A DNA stretch of 64,000 nucleotides from JBGPGW01 sp046349515 (lineage in GTDB: Bacteria; Pseudomonadota; Alphaproteobacteria; CADEGL01), in NCBI GenBank assembly GCA_046349515.1, contig JAXMCE010000001.1, positions 496,001 through 560,000 of the forward strand, in the 5' to 3' direction. This document shows positions 41,792 through 51,539 of this stretch, in pieces. The notes beneath the pieces are model-generated. The model ran no database searches. It saw nothing but the letters and a program-made list of their open reading frames with translations, and was not told where the DNA came from. Each line of letters starts with the position of its first letter. Position 1 is the stretch's first letter. The translations under genes and the position numbers were made by a program.

Positions 41792-42325
41792 ATGGACGGA
41801 ATGACCATGCTACGGGTGCGGCCGGCGACGGCGGAGGATGCCGACGCCATCGCGCGCATCTACAACCAGGGCATCGAGGAGCGGATCGCGACCTACGACA
41901 CGAACCTGCGAACGGCCGACGAGATCGCCGCGCAGATCCGCGAGAAGAGCCCGCGCTACCCCACCATCGTCGTCGAGCGCGCGGGCACGGTCGTCGCCTG
42001 GGCCTGGGCCAAGCCCTACAGCACCCGCGCCTGCTATGCCGGCATCGTCGATCATTCCGTCTACGTCGCGCGCGAAGCGCGCGGCATCGGCGCGGGGACG
42101 CTCGCGCTCGACGGACTCATCCGCGCCTGCGTGGACGAGGGCTGCTGGAAGATCACCTCCCGCATCTTCCCCGAGAACACGGCGAGCTTGGCGCTCCACG
42201 AGCGCGTCGGATTCCGTGTCGTCGGCACCTATGAGCGCCACGCCAAGGTCGACGGAGTCTGGCGGGATTCGGTGATCGTCGAGAAATTGATCGGTGAGGC
42301 GGCGACGGCCGGCGAGAAGCCCTAG
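41792..42325 (+). CDS. GNAT N-acetyltransferase, phosphinothricin/ArsN1-like
   Basis: A 177-residue GNAT enzyme using acetyl-CoA. The opening LRVRPATAEDADAIARIYNQGIEERIATYD is the typical start of the phosphinothricin-acetyltransferase group, and VYVAREARGIGAGTLAL contains the acetyl-CoA pyrophosphate loop. The terminal NTASLALHERVGFRVVGTYERHAKVDGVW fits too. Some relatives acetylate glutamate-like natural products such as phosphinothricin or arsinothricin; this substrate is unproven here. A GGAGG precedes the ATG. Its stop overlaps that of pntB by four bases (convergent). Confidence 0.85.
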   Translation: MDGMTMLRVRPATAEDADAIARIYNQGIEERIATYDTNLRTADEIAAQIREKSPRYPTIVVERAGTVVAWAWAKPYSTRACYAGIVDHSVYVAREARGIGAGTLALDGLIRACVDEGCWKITSRIFPENTASLALHERVGFRVVGTYERHAKVDGVWRDSVIVEKLIGEAATAGEKP

Positions 42326-43710
42326 GCCAGCGCCTTCAGGATGTCCTCGCACATCTTCTTGGCGTCGCCGAACAGCATCATCGTGTTGTCGCGGTAGAAA
42401 AGCGGATTGTCCACGCCGGCATAGCCGGACGCGAGCGAGCGCTTGCAGAAGAGGACCGTGCCCGACTGTTCCGCATCCAGCACCGGCATGCCGTAGATCG
42501 GGCTCGAGGTGTCGGTCTTGGCCGCTGGATTGACCACGTCGTTGGCGCCGATCACGAAGGCGACGTCGGTCGAGGCGAAGTCGCGGTTGATATCGTCGAG
42601 CTCGAAGACCTCGTCGTAGGGCACCTTGGCTTCGGCAAGCAGCACGTTCATGTGCCCCGGCATCCGGCCCGCGACGGGGTGGATGGCGTAGCGCACCTTG
42701 ACACTCTGCTTCTTCAGGATGTCGGCCATCTCGCGGAGCGCGTGCTGCGCCTGGGCGACCGCGAAGCCGTAGCCAGGGATGATGATGACCGAGCTCGCGT
42801 TCTTCAGGATGAAGGCCGCGTCCTCGGCGCTGCCCGACTTGACCGAGCGATCGGCGCCGCCCGCCGCCGCGATCGTCCCCTCGCCGCCGAAGCCGCCGAG
42901 AATCACGCTGAAGAACGAGCGGTTCATCCCGCGGCACATGATGTAGGAGAGGATGGCGCCGGACGAGCCCACGAGCGCGCCGGTCACGATCAGCATGCTG
43001 TTGTTGAGCGTGAAGCCGATGCCGCAGGCCGCCCAGCCGGAATAGGAGTTGAGCATGGAGATGACGACCGGCATGTCGGCGCCGCCAATCGGCACGATGA
43101 TGAGGATGCCGAGCACGAGCGACAGCGCGACGATCGCCCAGAACAGCATGGGCGACTGGGCGATGCAGAAATAGACGATCGCCGCGATGAGGAGCGCGCC
43201 CAGGAGCGCGTTCAGCAGATGCTGGCCGGGGAAGACGAGCGGATTGCTCGTGATGAGCGCCTGGAGCTTGCCGAAGGCGATGATCGAGCCGGTGAAGGTG
43301 ATGGCGCCGATGGCCGTGCCGAGCCCCATCTCGATGAGGCTCTCGGGATGGATGGCGCCGGCCGCGCCGATGCCGTAGGCCTCGGGCGTGTAGAAGGCGG
43401 CCGCCGCGACGAACACGGCGGCGAGACCGACGAGGCTGTGGAAGGCCGCGACGAGTTGGGGCAGCGCCGTCATCTGGATCTTGAGCGCGACGCCCGTCCC
43501 GATGGCCCCGCCGATGACGATGCCGAGAAGGATGAGGTCGTAGCTCAAGACGCCCGGAGTCAGGAGCGTCGTCGCGACGGCGATCACCATCCCGGCGATG
43601 CCGAGCGCGTTGCCGCGCCGCGCCGTCTCCGGCGAGGACAACCCCCGGAGCGCCATGATGAAGCACACCGAGGCCACGAGATAAGCCAGCGCCGCGTAGT
43701 TCTCGGTCAT
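42322..43710 (-). CDS. pntB: NAD(P) transhydrogenase subunit beta
   Basis: A 462-residue membrane subunit of the proton-pumping transhydrogenase. The first 260 residues hold about eight or nine transmembrane helices (MALRGLSSPETARRGNALG loop, many Gly/Ala/Ile runs). The C-terminal NADP(H)-binding domain has IIPGYGFAVAQAQHALREM near residue 305 and the HPVAGRMPGHMNVLLAEA and VIGANDVVNPAA segments. The enzyme transfers hydride from NADH to NADP using the proton gradient. It follows pntA2 by 43 bases. Confidence 0.96.
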   Translation of the reverse strand: MTENYAALAYLVASVCFIMALRGLSSPETARRGNALGIAGMVIAVATTLLTPGVLSYDLILLGIVIGGAIGTGVALKIQMTALPQLVAAFHSLVGLAAVFVAAAAFYTPEAYGIGAAGAIHPESLIEMGLGTAIGAITFTGSIIAFGKLQALITSNPLVFPGQHLLNALLGALLIAAIVYFCIAQSPMLFWAIVALSLVLGILIIVPIGGADMPVVISMLNSYSGWAACGIGFTLNNSMLIVTGALVGSSGAILSYIMCRGMNRSFFSVILGGFGGEGTIAAAGGADRSVKSGSAEDAAFILKNASSVIIIPGYGFAVAQAQHALREMADILKKQSVKVRYAIHPVAGRMPGHMNVLLAEAKVPYDEVFELDDINRDFASTDVAFVIGANDVVNPAAKTDTSSPIYGMPVLDAEQSGTVLFCKRSLASGYAGVDNPLFYRDNTMMLFGDAKKMCEDILKALA

Positions 43711-43753
43711 GCCGACGTCCCGTCCCGTTCGATCGCGCGCACCGTTCCCGCCC

Positions 43754-44095
43754 CTACTTCTTCTTCCGGAACATCTGCAGCATGCGCCGCGTCACGATGA
43801 AGCCGCCGAAGATGTTGACGGAGGCCAGCACGACGGCGACGAAACCGAAGATTTTCGAGATGTTGAGCTCGGCCGGGCTCGCGGCGATGAGGGCGCCCAC
43901 GATGATCACGCTCGAGATCGCGTTCGTCACGCTCATGAGCGGGGAGTGCAGCGCCGGGGTCACGTTCCAGACCACGTAATAGCCGACGAAGACCGCCAGC
44001 ACGAAGACCGTGAAGCCGATGACGAAGGGATCGAGCGCGCCGGCCTCGATCGCGAGCCAGGGAAGGAACCACGCAGGCGCCGAGCCGCCGTCCAT
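43754..44095 (-). CDS. pntA2: NAD(P) transhydrogenase subunit alpha part 2
   Basis: A 113-residue membrane piece of the alpha subunit with three to four helices (FVIGFTVFVLAVFVGYYVVW, TPALHSPLMSVTNAISS, FGFVAVVLASVNIFGGF), the part fused to PntA in E. coli. A separate small gene is the alphaproteobacterial arrangement. Its ATG overlaps the pntA1 stop as TGATG. The longer upstream frame is not conserved. Confidence 0.95.
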   Translation of the reverse strand: MDGGSAPAWFLPWLAIEAGALDPFVIGFTVFVLAVFVGYYVVWNVTPALHSPLMSVTNAISSVIIVGALIAASPAELNISKIFGFVAVVLASVNIFGGFIVTRRMLQMFRKKK

Positions 44096-45237
44096 CACGC
44101 CGTCCCTCCGAAGTTCGGGTGCACGATCCGTCCGTCGCGCGTCAGCACGACCGCCTTGAGGATCTCGTCGTTCCAATCGACCTTGAGCGCGCCCGTCTTG
44201 GGATCGACGAGAAGAGCCAGCAGGCTCACGAGATTGCGCGCGTAGAGCGCGCTCGAATCCGTCGCGATGCGGCTCGGCACGTTCGGGTAGCCGATGATGC
44301 GCACGCCGTGATGCTCGACGGTCTTCCCCAATTGGGCGAGCGCGCAGTTGCCGCCCGCCTCGACCGCGAGATCGACGATGACCGAGCCCGGCTTCATGTC
44401 GCGCACCATGGCCTCGGTCACGAGCACGGGCGCCGGGCGTCCGGGGATGAGGGCCGTCGTGATGACGATGTCCTGCTTCTTCAGATGCTCGTGCAGCACT
44501 TCGGCCTGGCGGCGCTTGTAGGCCTCGTCCATCTCGCGCGCATAGCCGCCCTTGGTCTCGGCGTTCTCGGCGGCCGGCACCTCGACGAAGGTGGCGCCGA
44601 GACTCTCGACCTGCTCCTTCGCGGCCGCGCGCACGTCGAAGGCGGAGACCACGGCGCCGAGGCGGCGCGCGGTCGCGACGGCCTGGAGGCCCGCGACACC
44701 GGCGCCGAGCACGACGACTCGCGCCGGCGCGATCGTGCCGGCCGCCGTCATCATCATGGGGAAGGCCCGCGCGAGCTCGGCAGCGGCGTCGATCACCGCC
44801 TTGTAGCCGGCCAGGTTCGACTGCGAGGAGAGAGCGTCCATGGCTTGCGCGCGCGTGATGCGCGGCGTGAGCTCGAGCGCCATCGCGGTGATGCCCGCTT
44901 TGGCATAGGAGTCGAGCGCGGCCTTGTCGGCATGGGGCGAGAGCAGCCCCACGAGGATCGCGCCGCGCTTCATGGGGGCGACCTCATCGACGCCGTCGCC
45001 GATGAGAGGACGCTGGACCTTGAGCACGATGTCGGCCCCGCTGAGCGCCGAGGCGGCATCGGCCGCGATTGTGGCCCCCGCCTCCTCATAGGCCGAATCG
45101 GGATACTGGGCAGAGGCCCCCGCTCCTCGCTCGACCGCGACCTCGACTCCCATGCCCTTCAGCTTCTTGACGCTTTCCGGCGTGGCGGCGACGCGCTTCT
45201 CGTCGGCGCGCCGCTCCTTCAGTACGGCAATCCTCAT
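44095..45237 (-). CDS. pntA1: NAD(P) transhydrogenase subunit alpha part 1
   Basis: A 380-residue soluble NAD(H)-binding subunit, related to alanine dehydrogenase. Visible are MRIAVLKERRADEKRVAATP, the SSQSNLAGYKAVIDAA helix, VVLGAGVAGLQAVATARRLGAVV for the NAD fold near residue 170, FVEVPAAENAETKGGYARE and PGRPAPVLVTEAMVRDMKPGS. It heads the pntA1-pntA2-pntB operon. Together the three make the complete enzyme. Confidence 0.96.
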   Translation of the reverse strand: MRIAVLKERRADEKRVAATPESVKKLKGMGVEVAVERGAGASAQYPDSAYEEAGATIAADAASALSGADIVLKVQRPLIGDGVDEVAPMKRGAILVGLLSPHADKAALDSYAKAGITAMALELTPRITRAQAMDALSSQSNLAGYKAVIDAAAELARAFPMMMTAAGTIAPARVVVLGAGVAGLQAVATARRLGAVVSAFDVRAAAKEQVESLGATFVEVPAAENAETKGGYAREMDEAYKRRQAEVLHEHLKKQDIVITTALIPGRPAPVLVTEAMVRDMKPGSVIVDLAVEAGGNCALAQLGKTVEHHGVRIIGYPNVPSRIATDSSALYARNLVSLLALLVDPKTGALKVDWNDEILKAVVLTRDGRIVHPNFGGTA

Positions 45238-45385
45238 TGACCCGACTTGTCCATTGGTGATCTGGGCGTGGCGTGAGGTCCGATGACGCGCCCCTCAGGG
45301 CCGGGGCGGCACCACAATGCCGCCGCAGCGCTCGTTTGCCAAGAGCCCAAGACCCCGAGAGCGCGCCTGCCGATCGGCCGGGCGC

Positions 45386-46783
45386 TCAAACAGTTTCGAG
45401 TCCCACCCGCTTCAGGGCCTTGGCCTGGCGGCGCGCGAGCGCCACCACGTCGAAATCGCGGATGAGCTCATGGAACAGCCTGTACCAATTGATCTCGGCC
45501 TTGAGCCTCAGGAACACGGCACCGAGGCCGATCGCGGCCCGGTCCATGAGGACGAACTCGCGCGGCAGCTCGACGCCGCCGACGCGGCGCAGCTCGCGGT
45601 GAACGCGCGCCGCGACTTCGGCGCCGTAGATCGTGCTCTCGTGCTCCTGGATGCGACGCGTCTTGTCCTCGAGCAGCGGCGCGTAGACGAACCGCGCCCA
45701 GATGTTGAGCACGTCGATCATCTCGCGCCTGAGGTCCTTGAAGCCCCAAATCCGGTAGGCCTCGACGGCCAGCGCCTCGTCGCCCTCGCGGAGCGCCGTG
45801 TAAAGATCGATGACGGCGCCGACGAAGGACGGCTTGAAGATCCGGATGCAGCCGAAATCGAGGAGGTTGATCGAGCCGTCCGGGCGCACCGTGTAGTTGC
45901 CGAGATGAGGGTCGCCGTGGATGGCACCGTAGAAATAGAACGGCACGTACCAGGCGCGGAAGAGATGGTGCGCGACGCGGTTGCGCTTGGACGCGGGCGC
46001 GCGCTCGAGCTCCGCCAGCGGCTGGCCGTCGAGCCAAGTCATCGTCAGGAGACGATCGGTCGAAAGCGAGGGAATCGGCTCCGGCACGTGGACGCCTGCC
46101 TCCTCCACAAGCATCAAGCCGTAAAGCGCCATGTGGCGCGCCTCGCGGCGGTAGTCGAGCTCCTCGCGCAGGCGCTCGGACAACTCGGCATGGATCGCCT
46201 TTGTCGCGATCGCCTTGTCGTAGCGTTCGTAGAGCGCCAGCACGATTCGGAGCTGGGCGAGATCGGCTTCGACGACCGAGCGCATGTCCGGATATTGGAG
46301 CTTCGCGGCGAGAGCGCGCCCGTCGCGGCCGACGGCGCGGTGCACCTGGCCGAGCGAGGCCGCGCGCTCGGCATGGTGCGCGAAGGAGCGGAACCGGCTC
46401 TCCCAATCGGGGCCGAGCTCCGTCGCCATCCGTCGCTTGACGAACGACCAGCCCATGCTCGGCGCATTGGCCTGGAGCGTGCCGAGTTCGCGCACATAGT
46501 CGGAGGGCAGCGCGTCCGGAATCGTGCTCAGGAGCTGGACGACCTTCATGAGCGGGCCCTTGAGCCCGCCGATGGCCGCGCGGAGCTCGGCCGCGTGCTT
46601 GGCTTGGTCGAGTTCGAGGCCGAGATAGCGGGCGCCGGCGAGGCGCGCCGCGAGCCCGCCGACCGCCCCCGTCACTTGCGCGTAGCGGCGCACGCGACGG
46701 GTCAGGCGATTGTCATCACGCGGCGGAGCGGGCGACGGCGGGCGGGTGCCTCGCGCGGGCGTGCGGCGGGACGGCTTCGCCAT
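45386..46783 (-). CDS. ABC1/AarF (UbiB-type) atypical kinase
   Basis: A 465-residue ABC1-family protein. The family N-terminal motif reads LKGPLMKVVQLLST near residue 75 (KxGQ has become KVVQ, as in other alphaproteobacterial members), with the nucleotide lysine in AAKLQYPD, the catalytic HGDPHLGNY near 300 and LLDFG just after. It is soluble here, without the two C-terminal helices of UbiB. ABC1 proteins help coenzyme Q metabolism or lipid homeostasis. It begins two bases after the M3-family peptidase gene stop. The function of this copy is inferred. Confidence 0.85.
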   Translation of the reverse strand: MAKPSRRTPARGTRPPSPAPPRDDNRLTRRVRRYAQVTGAVGGLAARLAGARYLGLELDQAKHAAELRAAIGGLKGPLMKVVQLLSTIPDALPSDYVRELGTLQANAPSMGWSFVKRRMATELGPDWESRFRSFAHHAERAASLGQVHRAVGRDGRALAAKLQYPDMRSVVEADLAQLRIVLALYERYDKAIATKAIHAELSERLREELDYRREARHMALYGLMLVEEAGVHVPEPIPSLSTDRLLTMTWLDGQPLAELERAPASKRNRVAHHLFRAWYVPFYFYGAIHGDPHLGNYTVRPDGSINLLDFGCIRIFKPSFVGAVIDLYTALREGDEALAVEAYRIWGFKDLRREMIDVLNIWARFVYAPLLEDKTRRIQEHESTIYGAEVAARVHRELRRVGGVELPREFVLMDRAAIGLGAVFLRLKAEINWYRLFHELIRDFDVVALARRQAKALKRVGLETV

Positions 46784-46785
46784 CC

Positions 46786-48585
46786 TCACGTCATGGCTTC
46801 GAGTTCGTCGACGAAGCCGCCGATGACGGCGAGGCCCCGATCCCAGAAGGCCGGGTCCGAGGCATCGAGGCCGAAGGGGGCGAGCAGCTCGCGGTGGCGC
46901 AAGGTCCCGCCCGCCTTGAGCATGTCCATGTACTTCTCGACGAAGCGCGGATGGCTCGATTCGTAGACAGCGTAGAGGGAGTTCACCAGGCAATCGCCGA
47001 ACGCGTAGGCATAGACGTAGAACGGCGTGTGGATGAAGTGCGGGATGTAGGCCCAGTAGGGACGATAGCCCTCGCCGAGACGCACGGCCGGCCCCAGGCA
47101 TTCGGCCTGGACCTCGAGCCAGACCTGGCCGAGGCGCTCCGGCAGAAGCTCGCCCTCCCGCCGTTCGTCATGCACGCGCCGCTCGAACTCGTAGAGCGCG
47201 ATCTGGCGGACGACGGTGTTCAGCATGTCCTCGACCTTGCCGGCGAGGAGAATGCGCCGCTTGGCCGGCGCGGCCTCAGCGAGCAGCGCGCGGAAGGTCA
47301 GCATTTCGCCGAAGACGCTGGCCGTCTCGGCGAGCGTCAGCGGCGTGTCCGCCATGAGATGGCCTTGCGGTGCCGCGAGCACCTGGTGGATGCCGTGGCC
47401 AAGCTCGTGGGCGAGCGTCATCACGTCGCGTGCCCGGCCCTGGTAATTGAGCAGGATGTAGGGGTGCGCGCTCGGCACGGTCGGATGCGAGAAGGCGCCC
47501 GACGCCTTGCCCGGCCGCGCGGGCGCATCGATCCAGTTGCGCTCGAAGAAGCGCTCCCCGATCCCGGCGAGATCGGGCGAGAAGCGCCGATAGGCGTCGA
47601 GCACGATCGATTCGGCGCGCGCCCAGGGAAAAAGACGGTCGTCATCCTCCGGCAGGGGCGCGTTGCGGTCCCAGTAGTCGAGCGCGTCCACGCCGAACCA
47701 TCGCGCCTTCAAGCGGTAGTAGCGGTGCGAGAGGCGCGGATAGGCGGCCTTGACCGCCGTCACCAGCGCGTCGACCACCGCATCCTCGACCTGGTTCGAA
47801 AGGTTGCGCGAGGAGACAGGCCGCGGATATTTGCGCCAGGAGTCCTCGATCGCCTTGTCCTTGGCCAGCGTGTTCGTGATGTGCGCGAAGAGCCGCACGT
47901 TCTGACCGAGCACCTGGCTCAAGGCCTCGGACGCTTTCCGGCGCACGGTGCCATCCCGATCGGACAGGAGATGGAGCACCTCGGCTTCGGTCAGCATGCG
48001 CCCGTCGAGCGGGAAGCGGAGAGCCGACAGCGTCTCGTCGAACAGACGCATCCAGGCGTTCCGCCCGGCCACCGACTTTTCGTGCAGCAGCGTCTCGAGC
48101 TCTTCCGACAGCTGATGGGGGCGGAAGACGCGCACGTCGCGGAGCCACGGGCGGTAGCGCTCGAGCGCCGGATCGCGGAGCTTCGCCTCGAGCGCCGCGT
48201 CATCGATGCGATTGATCTCGAGTCCGAAGAACAGGACATCCGTCCCGATCGTCGTCACGCGCTCCTGCATGGACTGGTAGAAGCGGCCGATCGCCGCGTC
48301 CGCCATGTCGCCCGCATGGAGGAGCTGCGCGTAGCTCATGACCCGGCCGAGCGCCTCCTCGATGCGCTCGTAGGCGGCGATCGCCTCGGCCAGCGCCGCG
48401 CCGTCGAGCGCGTTCAACCGGCCCTGGTATTGTTCCTTGAAGGCCTTCGCCTGCGCCTCGGCTGAAACGAGAGTGGCCTCGAGAGCCGCCGAATCGGGGC
48501 CGCTGTAGAGGTCCCCCAGATTCCACGAGGGCAGGCTCCCCAATTCATCCGTTCCTGCCCCTCGATCGAGTGCAGCCTCACGCAT
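46786..48585 (-). CDS. pepF: M3 family oligoendopeptidase F
   Basis: A 599-residue zinc metallopeptidase of family M3B. The catalytic motif TLAHELGHGIHQ is near residue 390 and the third ligand is in TLAETASVFGEML about 25 residues later; the segment HPYILLNYQGRARDV precedes it. Family members trim short peptides in the cytosol. No signal peptide is visible. It is divergent from a long-chain acyl-CoA ligase gene and its stop is next to the ABC1 kinase start, so these two are co-transcribed. ATG 48585 opens MREAALDRGAG. Confidence 0.93.
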   Translation of the reverse strand: MREAALDRGAGTDELGSLPSWNLGDLYSGPDSAALEATLVSAEAQAKAFKEQYQGRLNALDGAALAEAIAAYERIEEALGRVMSYAQLLHAGDMADAAIGRFYQSMQERVTTIGTDVLFFGLEINRIDDAALEAKLRDPALERYRPWLRDVRVFRPHQLSEELETLLHEKSVAGRNAWMRLFDETLSALRFPLDGRMLTEAEVLHLLSDRDGTVRRKASEALSQVLGQNVRLFAHITNTLAKDKAIEDSWRKYPRPVSSRNLSNQVEDAVVDALVTAVKAAYPRLSHRYYRLKARWFGVDALDYWDRNAPLPEDDDRLFPWARAESIVLDAYRRFSPDLAGIGERFFERNWIDAPARPGKASGAFSHPTVPSAHPYILLNYQGRARDVMTLAHELGHGIHQVLAAPQGHLMADTPLTLAETASVFGEMLTFRALLAEAAPAKRRILLAGKVEDMLNTVVRQIALYEFERRVHDERREGELLPERLGQVWLEVQAECLGPAVRLGEGYRPYWAYIPHFIHTPFYVYAYAFGDCLVNSLYAVYESSHPRFVEKYMDMLKAGGTLRHRELLAPFGLDASDPAFWDRGLAVIGGFVDELEAMT

Positions 48586-48680
48586 CTTGTCCTCCCCACC
48601 AACCCCTGGCGATATAGGCTCAAACGGACCCGGAACCAAGGGTCCGATTGGGGGAGAGGCAGGCCCGAGGGGTAGGCGTA

Positions 48681-50465
48681 ATGGACTACGGCACGTGTCC
48701 GAACCTGGTCCGCATGTTCTTCGAGTCCGCCCGCGCGCGGGGCGACCGGCCGTTCCTGTGGGCCAAGCGCGAAGGCCGCTACCAGCCGCACAGCTGGAGC
48801 GCCGTGGCGGACGAGGTCCGGCGCCTAGCCCGCGCCTTCCGCGCCATGGGCCTCGAACGCGGCGACCGCGTGTGCCTTCTCTCGGAGAACCGGCCCGAAT
48901 GGTTAATCGCGGACATGGCCATCATGGCGGCGGGCGGAATCACCGTCCCCGCCTACACCACGAATACGACGGCCGATCACCTTCATATCCTGCAGAACAG
49001 CGGCGCCAAGCTGGCCGTCGTCTCGCGCCCTCCCCTGGCCCAGCGCTTCCTGCCGGCCGCGTTGCAGGCCGGCGCGCTCCGCCACGTCGTGACGATCGAG
49101 CCCTTGCCGCAGCGGCCGCAGAGCACCGTGCCCATCGCGACCTGGGAGGAGACAATCGCCCGGGGGAGCCAGGCGCCCGACGACATCGACGCGACGGTCG
49201 CGGCGCTCACGCGCGGCGACACGGCGTGCATCCTCTACACCTCGGGCACGGGCGGCGTGCCCAAGGGCGTCATGCTCTCGCACGGTGCCATCCTTCACAA
49301 TTGCGCCGGCGCTTACGACCTTCTCCTCGATCTCGGCCTCGAGGATGAGGTGTTCCTTTCGTTCCTGCCCTTGAGCCACTCCTACGAGCACACCTGCGGC
49401 GAGATGTTTCCCATCTCGATCGGCGCGCAGATCTACTACGCCGAAGGGGTCGAGGCGCTCGCTGCCAACATGGCCGAGACGCACCCGACGATCATGACGG
49501 CGGTGCCGCGCCTCTACGAGATCATGCGCGCGCGGATCGAGCGCGACATCAGCCGCGCCGGCGGGCTCAAGGAAGCGCTGTTTCGCAAGACCGTGGCACT
49601 CGGCCGGCGCCGCTACGATTCGGGCGGACGGCTCGGCCTCCTTGATTCGCTCATGGATTGGGTGCTCGACCATCTCGTGCGGAGCAAGGTGCGCGCGCGC
49701 TTCGGCGGACGCCTCAAGGCCTTCGTGTCAGGCGGCGCGCCGCTCAACGTCGAGGTGGGACTTTTCTTCAACGCGCTCGGCGTACGCCTCCTTCAGGGCT
49801 ACGGCCAGACGGAATCCGCACCGGTCGTCTCGTGCAACCGTCCCCGCAAGGTCAAGATGCACACGGTCGGACCGCCGGTCGTGGGCGTCGAGGTCAAGAT
49901 CGCGGAGGACGGCGAGATTCTCATCCGCGGCGAGCTCGTGATGCAGGGCTACTGGGGCGACGCGCAGGCGACGGCGGCCACGATCGTCGATGGCTGGCTG
50001 CACACGGGCGACATCGGCCGCTTCGATCCCGACGGCTATATCGAGATCACCGACCGGAAGAAGGACATCATCGTCAACTCCGGCGGCGACAACATCGCCC
50101 CCCAGCGCATCGAGGGCTTCCTCACCCTCGAGCCCGAGATCGCGCAAGCCATGGTCCACGGCGACCGCCGGCCCCATCTCGTCGCGCTCATCGTGCCCAA
50201 CAAGGATTTCGCCGAGCGCTGGGCCAAGGGCCGCGGGCAGGCCGCCGACCTTGCCTCTCTCGTCCGCGACAGCGCCTTCATGGGCGCGATCGACGCGGCG
50301 ATCGAGCGGGTCAACAAGGGCCTCTCCCCGATCGAGCGCGTGCGGCGCGTGATGCTCACGGCCGAGCCCTTCACCGTCGACAACGGCATGATGACGCCGA
50401 CGCTCAAAATCCGCCGCCACAAGATCCGGGAGCGCTACGGCAAGGATCTCGAAGCGCTCTATTGA
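48681..50465 (+). CDS. Long-chain fatty-acid-CoA ligase (FAA1/FadD15-like)
   Basis: A 594-residue AMP-forming ligase of the long-chain acyl-CoA synthetase type (COG1022). The P-loop is ILYTSGTGGVPKGVMLSHG near residue 195, the Faa1-type LSFLPLSHSYEHTCGE block follows, and LLQGYGQTESAPVVS, WLHTGDIGRFDPDGYIEITDRKKDII and SGGDNIAPQRIE complete it. It activates long-chain acids for beta-oxidation or lipid synthesis. It starts 95 bases from the divergent pepF. Cytosolic or loosely membrane-associated. Confidence 0.9.
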   Translation: MDYGTCPNLVRMFFESARARGDRPFLWAKREGRYQPHSWSAVADEVRRLARAFRAMGLERGDRVCLLSENRPEWLIADMAIMAAGGITVPAYTTNTTADHLHILQNSGAKLAVVSRPPLAQRFLPAALQAGALRHVVTIEPLPQRPQSTVPIATWEETIARGSQAPDDIDATVAALTRGDTACILYTSGTGGVPKGVMLSHGAILHNCAGAYDLLLDLGLEDEVFLSFLPLSHSYEHTCGEMFPISIGAQIYYAEGVEALAANMAETHPTIMTAVPRLYEIMRARIERDISRAGGLKEALFRKTVALGRRRYDSGGRLGLLDSLMDWVLDHLVRSKVRARFGGRLKAFVSGGAPLNVEVGLFFNALGVRLLQGYGQTESAPVVSCNRPRKVKMHTVGPPVVGVEVKIAEDGEILIRGELVMQGYWGDAQATAATIVDGWLHTGDIGRFDPDGYIEITDRKKDIIVNSGGDNIAPQRIEGFLTLEPEIAQAMVHGDRRPHLVALIVPNKDFAERWAKGRGQAADLASLVRDSAFMGAIDAAIERVNKGLSPIERVRRVMLTAEPFTVDNGMMTPTLKIRRHKIRERYGKDLEALY

Positions 50466-50511
50466 AATCGGCGTCGTTGGTCCGCGGCGGCAGATCGCTC
50501 GCCGCCTCCGC

Positions 50512-51498
50512 TCACGCCCCGTGGTACTGGCGGTACCAGGCCACGAATTTGGGGATCCCCTCGTCGATCGTCGTGCGAGGCGCGAAGCCGAGATCGCGTT
50601 CGCTCGCTTCGATATCGGCATAAGTCTCGCGCACGTCGCCCGGCTGCATGGGCGCCGATTCGATCGTGGCGGTCTTGCCCGTCGCGGCCTCGATGAGCGC
50701 CACGAGCCGCATCAACGGCTCGCTCCGGTGGTTGCCGATGTTGTAGACGCGGTGGGGCGCGGCGCCGGGGCCGCTGTTGCGCCGGGGTGGACGGTCGAGT
50801 GCCGCGATCGTGCCCGCGACCGCATCGTCGATGAAGGTGAAGTCGCGTTTCATGTCGCCGGCGTTGAACAGGCGGATGGGCTCGCCCGCGAGGATCGCGC
50901 GCGTGAAGATGTAGGCCGCCATGTCCGGCCGGCCCCAGGGCCCGTAGACCGTGAAGTAGCGGAGCCCCGTCATGGGGAGATCGTAGAGGTGGGCGTAGCA
51001 GTGGCTCATGAGCTCGTCCGCCTTTTTCGTCGCGGCGTAGAGCGAAATCGGGCGGTCGACGGAATCCGATACGGAAAACGGCAATTTGTCGTTGCCACCG
51101 TAGACGGAGGACGAGCTTGCATAGACAAGATGTTGGAATCCCTTGAGACCGCGGCAAAGCTCGAGAACCGCGAAATGGCCTTCGAGATTCGAGCGGACAT
51201 AGGCCTCGGGATGGGTAAGTGAATACCGAACGCCGGCCTGCGCCGCGAGGTGGATGACACGGTCGATTCGACCGAAGGCGGCCGTCGCATCCTTAAGTGC
51301 CGTGCGATCCGCCAGGTCTAAGCGGTTGAAGCTGAATGATCGGTTCGCCGTCAGGCGCGCGAGCCGCGCTTCCTTCAAGCGGACGTCGTAGTAGTCGTTC
51401 AGCGAATCGATTCCCAAAACCTCCTCGCCTCGCGCGAGGAGCGATGTGGCGACATGGGAGCCGATGAATCCGGCAACGCCGGTCACGAGAACAGCCAC
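50512..51498 (-). CDS. NAD-dependent nucleotide-sugar epimerase (UDP-glucuronate 4-epimerase-like)
   Basis: A 328-residue extended SDR. It has VLVTGVAGFIGSHVA, DSLNDYYDVRLKEARL, the HLAAQAGVRYSLTHPEAY loop, SSSSVYG (catalytic Ser) and YAATKKADE (YxxxK). LRYFTVYGPWGRPDMAAY near residue 175 is specific to the UDP-glucuronate 4-epimerase/CapI group. It likely supplies UDP-galacturonate for polysaccharide or lipopolysaccharide. I chose GTG 51498, since the upstream frame runs into the AT-rich promoter gap. A perfect CtrA box sits 27 bases upstream, between it and the Sel1 gene. Confidence 0.9.
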   Translation of the reverse strand: MAVLVTGVAGFIGSHVATSLLARGEEVLGIDSLNDYYDVRLKEARLARLTANRSFSFNRLDLADRTALKDATAAFGRIDRVIHLAAQAGVRYSLTHPEAYVRSNLEGHFAVLELCRGLKGFQHLVYASSSSVYGGNDKLPFSVSDSVDRPISLYAATKKADELMSHCYAHLYDLPMTGLRYFTVYGPWGRPDMAAYIFTRAILAGEPIRLFNAGDMKRDFTFIDDAVAGTIAALDRPPRRNSGPGAAPHRVYNIGNHRSEPLMRLVALIEAATGKTATIESAPMQPGDVRETYADIEASERDLGFAPRTTIDEGIPKFVAWYRQYHGA

Positions 51499-51524
51499 GG
51501 TCTCAAGCCTTAACGAATTGGGCC

Positions 51525-51539
51525 TTAAGTTTTTTTTAA
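51525..51539. promoter_or_regulatory. Perfect CtrA-type box in the epimerase/Sel1 divergent promoter region
   Basis: TTAAGTTTTTTTTAA is a full TTAA-N7-TTAA match, 27 bases from the epimerase start and 155 from the Sel1 gene start. More half-sites (TTAACCTTAACGG and CTTAACC) follow within 40 bases, making this the most AT-rich gap in the window. It suggests cell-cycle-linked control of envelope or polysaccharide genes. Confidence 0.55.

Noticed and set aside
45238..45385. An RNA gene between pntA1 and the ABC1 kinase gene
   Set aside because: I looked for a tRNA fold or a strong terminator in this gap and found neither; it appears to be a plain promoter gap.
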